Positions 23,640-36,300 are shown, numbered from the stretch's first letter. The stretch is 64,000 bases of DNA from Nageia nagi (GCA_050084985.1 JBITNC010000001.1:9982001-10046000); one strand, 5' to 3'. A program made the numbers and translations. The notes: generated by a model not told the origin, from the sequence alone.

Positions 23640-24360
23640 CCTAAGATACACTTGAAGCTTGTAGAACTAAGTATCTAAAAGGGGCTTGATGAACAAATTA
23701 GTAGAGTTTTTGTTTAATGGACAATATTGAAGTTGCAAGGTGTTATCCAGAAATTTGCTCCTGATAAAGTGCACTTAGATTTTTAATTTCTTTTTTCTCT
23801 GATGGAACACAAGGTTCTTAGATAAATCAATGGATGATTGATTGTCTAAATATATTAAGGATGGGATAAACTACTCATACCCAACTTCTTTTAGAATATG
23901 CCTAAGCTAAATAGTTTCTTAGGTTGCAACAGTAATAGCTCTATATTACACTTCTATGGTGGATAAGGTGACTATAGGCTACTTATTAAAATACTAAGAT
24001 ATAGAACCTAATCCAATATTAGACACATATGAAGAAGTGGATTTCCTATCATCTTTTTCACCACCATAGTTAGAATTAGATAACCTTGAGAGAATAAAAG
24101 AAGGCAACGTAGAAAAATTAAGGGTAAGATCCTTTTTGCTCGTAATATACCTCAAAATCTTCTTAGCAGCATGAAGATGCTCAACATAAAGCTTGTGCAT
24201 AAACCTTACCATCAGATTTACTTCATAGGCAATATATGGCCTAGAGATAGTCAAATAAAGAAGACTACTAATAAGTTTCCTATATTTTTTGGCATCTATC
24301 AGTTGAGAGTTTGAGCTAGTCTCAAGCTTGATTCTAGGAGAAATAGGAATAGCCATAGGC
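23640..24360 (-). pseudogene. Element D RNase H
   Basis: The open part (23,994-24,356) reads IPISPRIKLETSSNSQLIDA, then KYRKLISSLLYLTISRPYIA and HLHAAKKILRYI, plus LSNSNYGGEKDDRKSTSSYV. These are copia RT-RNase H junction and RNase H blocks. The expected SDSDY is NSNY, so a catalytic Asp looks lost. The end of the domain, to about 23,640, is full of stops. Confidence 0.8.
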
Positions 24361-25060
24361 TTACATTATTCCATTCCAAACTTCTACAAAATATCTGAGA
24401 TATACTTGGACTGACTTAAGTAGGTATAATCATTACATTGATACACTTCCATACCAAGGTATTAGTGTAAGAGATCAAGATAAATCATTTCATATTATGC
24501 ATTAATTTTGGTTATGCACTCATTTATGATCACCATATTATTCCCCATGATCAAAAGATCATACACATAGAGGAGGATTAATACCAAGTCTTTTCCTTCA
24601 TTGAGAACATAAAGATTTGAATCTGAGTAGCATTTGGAGAATCTAAGAGTCTAAAAATACTCTAAAATCTTCTTGTACCAAGATCTTGATTCTTGACTAA
24701 GTCCATACAAAGACTTATTTAGCTTGCACACATGAGACTTTTTCCTTGCATAACAAACCCTTCTAGTTGACTCATAAATATTTTAACATCTAAGTCACCA
24801 TTGAGAAAAGCACTCTTTACATCAAGCTGAAGCACCTTCCAACTTTGAGCTATTGAAAGAGCAAAGATTAATCTAACCATAGTCATCTTTGCTACTGGTG
24901 CAAAAGTTTTCTCATAATCAATTCCATACTTTTGAATAAAACCCTTAGCAACCAACCTTGCCTTATATTTTTCAATTTCATCATTTGAATTGTACTTGAC
25001 CTTATAGATCCACTTATTTCCAATGATATTCTTTGAGGATGAATCTGGAACTAAGTCTTA
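24361..25060 (-). pseudogene. Element D reverse transcriptase with altered catalytic motif
   Basis: Open at 24,719-24,955 with [20 protein letters not shown] and [14 protein letters not shown]. Downstream, after stops, LNKSLYGLSQESRSWYKK and LLYVYDLLIMGNN follow. The catalytic YVDD (24,558-24,569) reads YVYD, a single base change of the first Asp codon. The later block EVYQCNDYTYLSQSKYISDI is recognisable. Confidence 0.85.
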
Positions 25061-25379
25061 AGTTCCATTTTTCATAAGTTCCTCATATTATAACTTCATG
25101 GCATCCTTCCAAAAATAATGCTTAGACTCTTCCTTAAAGGTTGAAGGCTCATTATGATTATTAATTTAAGCAAGGAGAGACTTATTTAAATTCATTCTTC
25201 TAGTTATCCTTTGAGTTGAAGAATTTTATTCATGAGGTGACTTATCTGAAGAGATATCTAACCATTTAGGAATTTTCAAAGAGTCTTCAATCACTTCATT
25301 TGAAGATGACCCAATAGGAACCTCATTGAATTTGACATCCCTGGAAATAAAAATATTTTTTCTAAAGGAGAGTATAGTC

Positions 25380-26042
25380 TATACCCTCTATGTTGATTAT
25401 CATATCGCATAAAGATACATTTTTTTGATTTATTATCCAATTCTTCTTTTTTTAAAAACTATTGAGGAAAATGCTTCGCATCCAAAGACCCTTAAATGTA
25501 AGATATCAAGTTTCTTTCTTATCCATGTCTCGTAAGGAGTTTTTTCTTCAACTCCTTTTATGGGACATCTATTCAAGGTGTAGATAACAGTTCTCACAAC
25601 TTCACCCCATAAAAACATAGGAAGATTACCCATCATACATCTAGGCATCTCTATTATGGTCCTATTCTTCCTTTCTACAACACCATTTTGTTACAAAATA
25701 TAAGGAATAGTGAACTACCTTTTGATCTCATTATTTTCACAAAATTCATTGATCTTATTACTTACATATTCACCCCCATTATCTAACCTTAGCATCTTTA
25801 TCTTCATATTGGTTTGATTTTTGACTAAATCCATGAACTCCTTGAACATATCAAAGGTTTTATCTCTATGCTCTAGTAGATACCCAAAAGTCATCCTACT
25901 AAAGTCATCAATGAAAGTAAGAACATAAGATGCTCCTCCAAGAGACTTAGTTTGAAAAGGATCCATCAAATCTAAGTGAATCAATTGAAGAGGATGAGAT
26001 ACCCTAGTGGCCTTTTCTTTTTCAAATTATTACCTTTTCATT
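25380..26042 (-). pseudogene. Element D integrase (main part)
   Basis: 25,715-25,984 is open: HLDLMDPFQTKSLGGASYVL (first catalytic Asp), [30 protein letters not shown] (second Asp). After a stop come QNGVVERKNRT (Glu) and the open block 25,433-25,648 with FLWGEVVRTVIYTLNRCP and HLRVFGCEAF. The zinc-binding start of the domain lies at 34,329-34,400 on the other side of element E. Confidence 0.85.
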
Positions 26043-26526
26043 TGAGAGAATAACTATAACATAAGCAACTCTAAACTTTGAAGATCACATGAAAGCTCAC
26101 AAATCATATCTAAATAACTCACAAAGATAACTCAAGATGTAAGTGGTTCCTCCAACTAGGAGTACATCCACTAACTAGATCTCACTTCCTTCACAAATAT
26201 GAACTCTTACAATCCTTCTAAACTCATCTCTTAAACACTATCCTCTAGCATAACTTTACTCCATAAATTAGTGTTTGATCCAAAGAGGGAGCCTTCTATT
26301 TATAGGCCAAAATCCTTCTTTGGATCACCCTTTTACCTAATGTACAAAAACATGACATGCACATCCTTTTACCTAAGGGGCATGCTCATGACATGGAGTG
26401 TAGGACAAGTTACATTATTATATTCACTTAAATACGTAAGGTATCAAATGATACCCTTAAGTATTAGTGAACTTACATAGAAGATTATTACAAAACCTTT
26501 ACAATAATGCATTATACATTCCAACA
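26043..26526 (-). repeat. Element E 3' LTR
   Basis: 484 bp, TGAGAGAATAAC to CATTCCAACA on the plus strand. The minus strand just upstream reads GCATTAAGGTGAAG, a weak purine tract. A TATA-like 'ctatttatagg' lies near 26,300. Confidence 0.92.
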
Positions 26527-27249
26527 CTTCACCTTAATGCAATATTGGGATAGAGTGAATAAGAGAGAAAAAAGAGAGAAAGTAAGAGAGTTCTCCTCCA
26601 AACAAATACAATGAAGATGAGAAATTTTTACATATTTGTGAAGTAAGAAAGATATAATTTAAGACTCACTACTTTGCCAAATATAATTATTAATGATAAT
26701 TAGTTTCAATGTACATAAAGTATTCATCCAAATACAAGTCATGAATAGTCTCCACAAGTTTGCATACTCGAAGTAAGTAACCTACAATCTTAAGAGAATT
26801 GGCAAGTAAAAAGTAGCTCAAACAACAAGATCAGTTAGATGCAACATGATCATATCAATAAGAATAGATGTATCAAACAATGCCATCATAAATTGATTAA
26901 TGGTTCATTATAAGTCATCACAAAGATACCAGGCCAAAACTCATAGTCACCTAATGTATACAAAATATGTGTTGATTATCATAACAAGTAAAGCAAAAAC
27001 AAATTGCACATACAAGTTCCTCACATATGGATAATTGAACAGTGCCAAAAGACACATAAGAGTTCCTTGCATATGGATAATTAAATAGTGCTAGATTGGC
27101 CAATTTTTTACTCTAAAAAATTTGTACAAGTTCCTCAAGCAGAGCAAACTTACCATGAAGGTGTACAATAAAATCAAAACTATACAACATAAAATCTTTT
27201 TAGGGGTGAAGTTGTCATCACAAAAAATGAATTTAACATAAGAATTCAA

Positions 27250-27980
27250 AATTCACTTCCCCTTGAGAGTAACTTCACCAACCCAACTGCATTCTTAAGC
27301 TAACAAAATTGAGCTTCAGAAAGGGGTTTGGTGAATAAATTAACAAAGTTCAAAGTGGATGGAAAATACTCCAAGTGTATAATGCCATCAAGAACCTTCT
27401 CCCTAATAAAATAGACCTAGATTTTCACATGTTTTATTCTTTGATGGAACATAGGATTCTTAGCCAAAGAAATAGCTAACTTACTATCTAAAAAAATCAA
27501 AAATGAGTCAGCTTGCTCATACCCAATTTTTTTCAAAAGATACCTTAGCCAAATAGCTTCTTGGGCTGTAACAAACATGGCATGGTATTTAAATTTTATT
27601 ATGGAAAGAGAAATAATGGACTACTTCTTGAAAGCTCAAAATATAGCACTTGAACAAATGCTAAACACATATGTAGAGGTTCATTTCCTATCATCTCTAT
27701 CTCCTCCATAGTCAAAATTTAAGAATCCAAAGAGAACAAATGAGGGTAACTTAGAATACTTGAGAGCAAGATCCTTAATCCCTACAACATACCTCAAAAT
27801 TTGCTTAATAGCATTGAGATGCTCAACATATGATTTCTAAATAAATTATACCGTTAGATTCATGCAAAGGTAATATTAGCTTGGATAAAATAAAAATACT
27901 ACCAATTAATTACCTATAAGTTGTAGCATCACCAACTAAGAGTTGAGCTTAGAGAAATAGTGATTCTAGGAGAGACTAGA
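27250..27980 (-). pseudogene. Element E RNase H relic
   Basis: The minus strand still reads, in broken frames, the same blocks as element D's RNase H: GDRDDRK, KILRYVVGI, the LNAIKQIL stretch and the terminal region before 27,260. No open frame over 60 codons survives. Identified by alignment with D at 23,640-24,356 and by position. Confidence 0.65.
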
Positions 27981-28720
27981 ATCATAGCATATCTACACTC
28001 CTCCATTCTAAACTTCATAAGATATTTGATATATATTAGATTGATTGAGTTAAGTACAATCTTTGTATTGATACACTTGCATTCAAGATAGTAGTGCAAG
28101 ATACCAAATCAGCCATTTTAAATATATCTTAAATTAAATATGCACTCTTGAATGATTTCATCATTATTTTTAGTAATCAAAAGATCATCCACATAAAGGA
28201 ATCATACCATGTCTTTTCTTGATTAGGCACATATAGATCAAATCAAAAAAATACTTGAAGAATTCAATATCTACAAAGTATCTAAAAATCTTCCTATACC
28301 AAGCTCTAAGTCTTACTTAAGTTCATATAATGACTTCTTTATCTTTCACATAAAGAACTTTTACCTTCCATAATGAACCCTTCTGATCAATTCATGAAGA
28401 TTTTCACATCAAAGTTCACCATTAAGAAATGCACTCTTGAAATCAAGTTGAAAACTATCTTCTTAAACTATAGAAAGAGCAAGATAATTCTTATAGTAGG
28501 CATCTTTTCCATGGAGCAAAGGTTTCTTATAATCTACATCGTATTTTTGAGCAAAACCTTTGGCTACTAATTTGCTTGTATTCTCAATATCTCTAATAGA
28601 ATTATACTTAACCTATAGATCCATTTATTACCAATCATATTTTTTCATGGGATAGGAACAATCCAAGTTTCATTTTTCATAAATATCTTATACTCCATTT
28701 TATGGCTCCATCTAGCAATT
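27981..28720 (-). pseudogene. Element E reverse transcriptase relic
   Basis: Broken frames show VYQCKDC-like, LYVDDLLITKNND (catalytic YVDD intact at 28,184-28,195) and the IKKSLYELK..LRAWYRKI region. Upstream is the QKYDVDYKKPLLHGKD region, frame-shifted from the usual [14 protein letters not shown]. Many stops. Although more eroded than D overall, it kept the catalytic motif that D lost. Confidence 0.7.
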
Positions 28721-28899
28721 GTGCTTTGAAGTTTCTTTGAAGGATGAAGCTCATGCTTGTTGTTAATCTTGCAAATAAAGATTTGTTTAAGGTCAAAATT
28801 CTTGTTTAACTTTGTGTTGAAGAGTTTTATTCCTGAAGTGATTTATCTATATCAATATCCAACCATCTTAGAGCAATTGATGAGTCATAATCATCAACA

Positions 28900-29760
28900 T
28901 TTTCATTAGAAGTAAATTATTCAAGAAATTCATTGAACTTTACATCTCTTGAAATAAACATAACTTTGTAGAATGGAGAGTAGATCTTGTAGCCTCTATG
29001 CTAACTGTCATAACCCATAAAGATACATTTTTCAACTCTTTTATCTAACTTTTTCCTTTTCTTAGAAATAATGTAAGAGAATGCTTCATAACCAAAAACT
29101 CTAAGGTGATAAATGTTAGGTTTTCTTTCTGACCATGCTTAAAAAGGAGTTTTACTTTAAATCACTTTTATAGGACACCTATTCAAAGTGTAAATAGCAA
29201 TGCTCACAGCTTCACCACATAAGAAACTAAAAAGATTACCCAACATGCATCTAGCCATTTTATAATTATTTTATTTTTTTTTTCAACAAAACTATTTTTT
29301 TGAAGAGTGTAAGGAATCATAAACTACCTCTTAATTCTATACTTAGCATAATATTCATTGAAGTCATTGCTATTGTATTCTCCTCCATTATCTAATCTCA
29401 ACATTTTGATCTTAAGGTTAGTTTGATTCTCAACAAAGGACTTAAAATCCTTAAAACTCTCAAATATTTGATTCTTGTGCTCAAGATGTTAGCCAAAAGT
29501 CATCCTATTAAAATAATTGATGAAGGTCAAGATGTAAGATGCTCCTTCAAGCGACTTAGTCTGAAATGGACCCATCAAATTTGAATGCACAAATTGAAGA
29601 GGTTGAGATGTTCTTGTTGCCTTATCTTTTTCAAACTTTTGTCTATGCATCTTACCAAGAATACACTTCTCACATAAACCAACCGAAGAAGAAATTGAAG
29701 GTAAACTTTTCACAAGTTCTTGATCTTTTATAAATTGAATACTCTTTTGATTAAGGTGCC
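28900..29760 (-). pseudogene. Element E integrase relic
   Basis: The open part 29,489-29,713 has GLCEKCILGKMHRQKFEKDK, QPLQFVHSNLMGPFQTKSLE, and FINYFNRMTFG. The usual first catalytic Asp (HSDLMGP) is Asn here. To the left, MLRLDNGGE with the second Asp lies near 29,385-29,405. The remaining blocks resemble element D (25,433-25,984). Stops and frameshifts throughout. Confidence 0.75.
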
Positions 29761-31145
29761 CTAGAAGTTGGTGCTAAAGATTGCCTTTAGAACATACATT
29801 TGTAGTAAGAAAAATCTTTGTTAGAACTTGATCCATAAATAGATATCATCTTTCATTGACCCTTTAACCAATATGGCAAGTTATTTCTTAATGCACCAAG
29901 ATTAAGAGTTGAACTCAAATGACTACCCTTTTCTAACAACTTGGATCATAGAGAAAAGCTTCATCCTAAGCTTAGAAACATAAAGTGTATTATCAAGAAT
30001 ATTTCTATGAATTAATACACTCTTAATTCCTTGGACTTCAAGAATAGAGTTATCATATATCACAACCACATCTTTTTTATACTTATGAAAGTTCTCAAAC
30101 TTCTCTTTCAAAACATAGGTGATTAGAGCAACCAAAGTCAACAATCTAATGAGATGAAAAAGTGCAAGACATGGAGTAGAGCATCATAGCAAAACCAGCT
30201 TAAATTTTCTTCTTTTCATTAAAGTTCTTTACATTTCCATTACTTTTTTTCTTTTATTCTTTTTTCTTTTTATATAAATCAACTTCTTTATGACCTTGGA
30301 TGCCATAATAGTTACAATTTTTATCAAATTTTGCCCTAAGATTTGGATTGTTTACTTTGCATTTTCCATCTCTTTGCTTGAAATGGTTTTTGTTGCCATT
30401 ATTCTTGCTATTATTGATGTTGTTACTATTATTACCATTACTTATTATTTTAAACCTTTTGGAAGAAAAAAATAAGATTTATTATGAAGATTGAACTTCT
30501 TATTGAAAGGAGTTTTGGTTACTCCAAGAGCAACATTATTATCCTTAGAAGAAAAAATCAACACCTTTTTGTTAAGATTTTTTCATGCTTCAAAAAGATC
30601 CTAGAAAGATTCTTAAGGGTGAATACTTCTTCTTATTCTTCATCAAGCTTAGTCTCAATTACCATCATAAAGTTGCCAAACTTTGAAGAAAAGATTTGAA
30701 GAATGATGTAGACCATAAACTCATCATTGATCTAACTACACCCATAAGCAACAAGTTGGGTCCTAAGTTAAATGATTTTATTTAAGTAGACAACAACATT
30801 TTCATCTTCCTCTTGATGATATTGAAGTAAATTTATAGAATGGTAAACTTTTTTAAAAACTTTAAACCAAGGTAGATTTGCTTAAGTTTATCCCAAGTTT
30901 TATTTACTAAAATTGAACAGAAAATCATTAAGAGCACATCATTTGAAATCACAAAAAATCATAAAGGTTTTCGACTCATTATTCGTATTGTAATCTTCTA
31001 GTTCCTTCTCATTTGTAGAAGGTACAAGGTTCTCATTCACTATTTATCAAAGATTCCTTACCTGCAACTCAGCTCTCATTCAAAGTTCTCAAATTCCAAA
31101 GTTAGAACCATCAAGAATGTGTTTGGGTAAAAAGGAGTCTCCCAT
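29761..31145 (-). pseudogene. Element E gag and protease relic
   Basis: The start is at 31,145 (MGDSFLPKHILDGSNFGI, then TGA in place of the usual Trp codon). A degenerate zinc knuckle lies near 30,300 (CNYYGIQGHKEVDLY, two of three Cys lost). The protease end is at 29,923-30,144 with KDVVVIYDNSILEVQGIKSV. Element D's gag has the same layout and the same TGA. The region is very AT-rich. Confidence 0.7.
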
Positions 31146-33832
31146 TTGCTACATAATAATGTGAAAAATAATAAGCATATGGTTCAATAAACAACATTAT
31201 ATGTTAAGTTTTAACCAAGTAATACATGTTACATTTAATTAACTAAGACATGATTGATTAGATTCACTAGTGCAAATATTTTACAATTCAAATAATAACC
31301 CATGTACCCAAATACATTTCTCATCTCAAGAATTGTACATGTAGAGTGACATTATTGAGGATTATTTTCTTATCTAAAATCAAGCCTTCACCTGGATGCC
31401 TGCACAAGAGGAGCCCAAGTGCTACCAATTCACCTTGGTCAATATTATACTTTTTCACAAGGAAGTATCTACTATTTTCTAAGGTTATGATGTTTATTGG
31501 ATCAACCAAATTATTAATCTTGATTAAGTTTCAATTTGTCCTCCTAGGTTATCAGGATAATCCTTGAATGGATGTGCAAACATGTGGTATCACTACACAC
31601 ATGCCTATCCACCTATTGGAGTTATGTCCAGACCAACAGAGGACTTAAGGCCAATTGAGAAGTATGAACTTTTTACCATTTGGATCATCAAACTTAAAGG
31701 CTCCAATTTGCCTATCCTCACCTCATGGATCCCCAAATAAGTCATGTTGCAGAATGTATGTGTGGATGTGTTCATTTTAGGGGGTTGCTCATTTCAATGT
31801 TTGCATTTTTATTTGTATAAAAAAATAAATCAAAATTCAAAATATGAAGTAAAAGAACGTAAGTAAAAATATCATCTATTCAAGATTTGAAATCTAAATG
31901 TCTAATGGGTTTTGTTTACCAACCCCTAAAGGACATCTTTACATCATTCCTAATTTTGCATAAGTCAATTTTACATAAGAAAGTAAATTGCATTATAACT
32001 TAAAATTTTTAAGTAATAAGCATGCATCATTGACTTAAAAAATTTAATTCCTAAGCATGCATTATTAACTTAAAAAAAATTAAGCACTAAGCACAAGCAT
32101 GCATCATTTTAATTTAAAAGTTTAAGTACTTAGCATAAGTCCTAATCATAAGCATGCATTATAAAAATTTTAAGTTCTAAAACATGCATCATTACTCAAT
32201 TTGCATTTATATATCTATTTGCAAAAACAATACTTAGCATGCATTATTCAACAATATATAGAAATGCAAAATTTTATCTAACATGCTATAAAAAAAATAA
32301 AAGAAGTATAAATTCCCCCCTTTTTACTTAAAGTTCTATCCCTAAAGATAGCTTACAATTTTAACTTAATAGTTACAAAGATACTTGTATAAAAAAAATT
32401 AGCTTTTAAGTATGTAACCATTCTAATATACAAAGCAATTTCCCTTTTACTTAAAAAAATGCTAATAAAATGGTATTCCTCCCCTTAGGCAACATGAAAA
32501 AAAATTACCTTTAAAAGTGTCAAGTTTACTAATATTGATCATTTTGCCTAAGTAAATGTCATACTTAGAATTATTTATTAAGGAAAATTAAAATTATATT
32601 CCAAAAGAAATGCCTTTATTTGCTACATTTTTTTAAAAAGTAAGATAGCATTTTAAAAGTAATGATGTATTTTTTACCATCTACATACTCTAAAGCATCA
32701 TCATTGCAAATCTTTAAAGAGTATAAGTACTTCTAAATGCATTTAGTAAAAAAAGGCTTGTAAGTAAGTAAAAATCAAGTATACGTTTATAATAAATTAA
32801 TGCTCTAAAGAAGAAGACTTGCAAGTAAAGGCAAATTAAATGCCCAACAACTATTTGGTCATTTTAAACAAAATTGGAGAGGGAGTTAAAGGTAAATAAT
32901 AAATCTATCAACAAGAAATAAAGTGAGTACCCCTCTTTTGAATAACAACAAAAAAATGATAGCATGGAGGTTGCGCAAAGTAAATGGAGGAGGGAGGACT
33001 CTGTAGTATGCATGACAAAAAATGTCAAAGGGTGACATAAGGTCATAAACAATGATGGCCAGGAAGGTTGATGAGTTCATGAGGTTGTGATGATGTAGTA
33101 AGGGAGCCGAAAAAGGGCGATGACTAACTGAGGAAGGAGAGGGTGGTAGATGCCTATGAGGAGAGGGGGTCATGGAGCTATGGCTATGCCAACAACTAGC
33201 AAATAAAGGGAAAGAAAGGACAATGAGTTAGGGCTGCATCGATGAGGGGGCAAAGTAGAGAGGAGGTGGTTGGTTGAGTGGCACCTAGGAGGTGACCAGT
33301 TAGGGAGGAGTTTGAGTGGTGCAAGTGGTAGAGAGCTAGGTTTTAAACCTCCAAAAGGAGAGGGCACTAGCCACCCAAAAGCTTTCAAGACATAATGTAA
33401 AATTAAAAAATGTATTAAATTCAATTCTTTCTCCCCCCACCCTCTTTTTGTTTTACAAACCCTTTGATAAAAAAATAAACCTCCAAATTAAATATATGCA
33501 AAATTATAGCAATACAAAAAGCACTTTTAAACTTATAGCTAACAATAGAAAAAAAATTAGTATAAGTTAACAAAATAAATTGCTTCATAATATATTGCTC
33601 TTTAAAAATTTTATCACATATATAAGAGAGAACTAATATAATACAAAATATGTTAGTAACATTAGTTAAATATGCTAAAAAAGATAAAAAAAAAATTAAG
33701 GAGATTGTTTGTAGGAGGTTATACCTTATCTTGAATTTTACCTCAACCATGAAATGAAGAGATGAACACTAAGAAGAAGAGTTTTCACACCAAGGATGTG
33801 AAAATGAGCTTCCAAGTAGCTTTGATGCCAAA
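31146..33832 (-). other. Element E long leader, non-coding
   Basis: 2.7 kb between the 5' LTR and the gag start. There is no coding sequence I can support. It holds a cluster of six CATGCAT motifs at 32,021-32,244, and a purine-rich, less AT-rich block at about 32,930-33,340. At 33,813-33,830, just inside the LTR, the minus strand reads TGGCATCAAAGC, a primer-binding site with two changes from TGGTATCAGAGC. Confidence 0.6.
32021..32244. repeat. Six CATGCAT motifs in diverged tandem units
   Basis: CATGCAT occurs at 32,021, 32,056, 32,098, 32,153, 32,183 and 32,238, mostly in the context aagcatgcattatt followed by ttaa-rich sequence. Spacing is 30-55 bases. It looks like a decayed tandem repeat. 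CATGCA is also the core of the RY element bound by plant B3 factors (ABI3/FUS3/LEC2); binding here is only an inference. Confidence 0.75.
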
Positions 33833-34328
33833 TGAGAGAGAACTATTACATAAGCAACTCTAAACTTCCAAGATCACATGAAAGCTCACAAATCACATCT
33901 AAATAACTCACAAAGCAATCTCATAAAGATAACTCTAGATGTAAGTGGTTCCTCCAACTAGAAGTACATCCACTAACTAGATCTCATTTCGTTCACAAAT
34001 ATGAACTCTTGCAATCCTTCTAAACTCATCTCTTAAACACTATTCTCTAACATAACTTTACTCCACAAATTGGTTTTTGATCTAAAGAGGGAGCCTTCTA
34101 TTTATAGGTCAAAATCCCTCTTTAGATCACCCTTTTACCCAATGTACAAAAGCATGACATGCACATCTTTTTACCCAAGGGGCATGCTCATGACATGGAG
34201 TGTAGGACAAGTTACATTATCATATTCACTTAAATACTTAAGGTATCAAATGATACCCTTAAGTATTAGTGAACTTGCATAGAAGATTATTACAAAACCT
34301 TTACAATAATGCATTATACATTCTAACA
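33833..34328 (-). repeat. Element E 5' LTR
   Basis: 496 bp, the partner of 26,043-26,526, with a 13-bp insertion near 33,915. Ends at 34,328 (TTCTAACA), followed directly by element D integrase sequence. Confidence 0.92.
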
Positions 34329-34716
34329 TCTTTCCCAAGATGTAATTTTCACAAAGGCCAATCGAGGATGAAATAGGAGGCAATCCTTTCACAAGATCTT
34401 GATCCTTCATGAGTTGAATACTCTTTTAGTTTAGGTGGCCTAAATGTTGATTCCAAAGGTTTCCTTTAGAATAAACATTTTAGACAAGGCACAACTTAGA
34501 AGGTACTTGATCAACTATGAAAAGGTCATTCTTAATTGATCCTTTTATCAAGGTGGCAAACCCTTTTCTTAAACTCCAAGAGTTCGAAGTGAACTCAAAG
34601 GTATTTTCCTTTCTTGCAATTTGAATAACTTATAAAAGATTCATTCCTAACTTAGGCACAAAGAGCATATTTTTAATCACCTTCCCATGCATCAAGATGT
34701 TTCCAATCCCTACGAC
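34329..34716 (-). pseudogene. Element D integrase start and protease end
   Basis: The minus strand reads, broken by stops, the pre-integrase region with the zinc-binding LCENYILGKM at 34,330-34,360, which joins across element E to the sequence at 26,042. To the right it continues into the protease at 34,717. This confirms that E split D's integrase. Confidence 0.7.
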
Positions 34717-35361
34717 TTATAGCATAGAGTTATCACCAATTACTATTACATCCTTCCTATGTTTACATAAGTTTTCAAACTTAATCCTTTCAAAACTCAT
34801 ATGATTAGTGCAACCTGAATCTACAACCCAATCATTTGTAAACGTATGAGAAGCACCATTCTTATTCTTCTTTCGTTTGAAGTTGTTCACATTATCTTTG
34901 CCTTTGTCATTTTTCACCCTCTTTTTCTTGAAGCAATGATTCTCTTTGTGACCATAGATACTACAAAAGTTACAATTTCCACCAAACTTTTTCTTAGGCA
35001 CATGAGGTTTGTTTGATTTTTTTTTATGATCATGATGATTATTATCATACTTCTTTGTATTTCTATTAGGATGAGTATGAGGGGTCTTCTTGTGATTTAT
35101 GTACTTCTTCTTGAAGTGAGTTTCCTTAGTTACACCTAAAGAAATATTTTTCTCCTTTAGGGAAGAAATCAGCACTTTCTTGTTGATGGTTTCTTCATGC
35201 TTTAAGAGGAGTCTAGAAAGATTCTCAAGAGAGAAGACTTCCTCTTCATCATCAAGCCTAGTCTCAATAATAGTCATGAAGTGACTAAACTTGGTTGAGA
35301 GGATTTGTAAGATGATGAACATCATAAATTCATCATTTATCCAATTACACCCATAAATCAC
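34717..35361 (-). pseudogene. Element D gag (C-terminal part) and protease
   Basis: 214 open codons. Starts within the Gag core (FMMFIILQILSTKFSHFMTI, LDDEEEVFSLENLSRLLLKH), then a basic Lys/Asn/His-rich stretch, the zinc knuckle CNFCSIYGHKENHC, and the protease active-site block WVVDSGCTNHMS. It is the longest intact piece of D. The upstream Gag, to 35,756, is interrupted by stops. Confidence 0.9.
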
Positions 35362-35756
35362 AAGCTATATCCTAAGATCAACATTCTTATTCAAGTAGAT
35401 TGCCACACTTTCATCATTCTCTTAGCGAGATTCAAGAGTTTTTGAAGTATGGTAAATCATCTTGAAAATTTAGACCCAAGGTAAATCTTCTTAAGCCTAT
35501 CCCAAGCTCCTTTGACGAATGTTGAGGTCAAAATCATGAGAAAAACTTCATCTAAAACTTCCCTAAAGATCATAAAATTTGTTAACTCATTCTTGTTGTT
35601 CTAGACCTCCAGTGCTTTAGCTTCTGTTGGAGCAACTTGATTCTCACTCACTATTTTCCAAAGTTTGCATGCCTGAAGTTTTGTTTTCATCCTTGGTTCT
35701 CAAATACCATAATTGGAACCATCAAGGATATGGTTAGATGAGAAGGAATCTCCCAT
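35362..35756 (-). pseudogene. Element D gag N-terminus
   Basis: Start at ATG 35,756 (MGDSFSSNHILDGSNYGI), followed by TGA in place of the family's usual Trp codon, then KTKLQACKLWKIVSENQVAP in frame. The same TGA stands at the same codon in element E. Further stops lie before 35,361. Confidence 0.75.
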
Positions 35757-36300
35757 TTCTGCAAAAAAAAAGGTTAATTTATTAAAGCATAAGAAGCATC
35801 AACATGTGATTTTCTAAACACAATTACAAGTAGTAAAAAAATTATACAAACATGTTACTAACCATTAAGTATCTAACTATCATAACATTTGCACGTAATT
35901 AATATAAACTAATCATAATTAATATAAACTAATCATATTTAATATTGTTACAATTGAAGGGAACTTATACGAATTTTTAAAAAATGACAAGTTGTAGGTT
36001 AGTTGTATTGTAGTTAGTAAATTAGTTTTAGAAGATTGTAAGTCATACTAGTGCACTTTGTTTAACTTTAAGTAGATGAAAGTTAGTAAATTCTAATCTA
36101 CTATTGTAGTTGGTTAGTATTTGAAGTTAGTGCACATTTTACTATTGACTTAACTTAATTTGAGCATTTGTGAATTGTTTTAACCACACAAAAAAAGGAA
36201 CCACACACAACAAGGGGTTAGTATCTTCCTTAGATTTGGGTTAGTTACAAATCAAGGCTCTCATAGCTTTCCAATATGTTCAATGTTAACACAAGTCTTA
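35757..36300. other. Element D leader, non-coding
   Basis: AT-rich sequence without coding signals. It begins as element D leader; where D's own leader ends and inserted sequence begins is not visible. Confidence 0.4.

Larger units (their letters stand above)
26043..34328 (-). mobile_element. Element E: Ty1/copia retrotransposon inserted in element D integrase
   Basis: LTRs at 26,043-26,526 and 33,833-34,328 (about 30 substitutions plus a 13-bp insertion in the right one, by eye) flank a 7.3-kb internal region. Flanking 5-mers are TCATT (26,038-26,042) and TCTTT (34,329-34,333), a duplication with one change. Minus-strand order: leader (33,832-31,146), gag, protease, integrase, RT and RNase H. 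It belongs to a family close to D; their protein blocks and 3' untranslated ends are similar. Heavy decay: almost no open frame over 75 codons remains. Confidence 0.9.
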
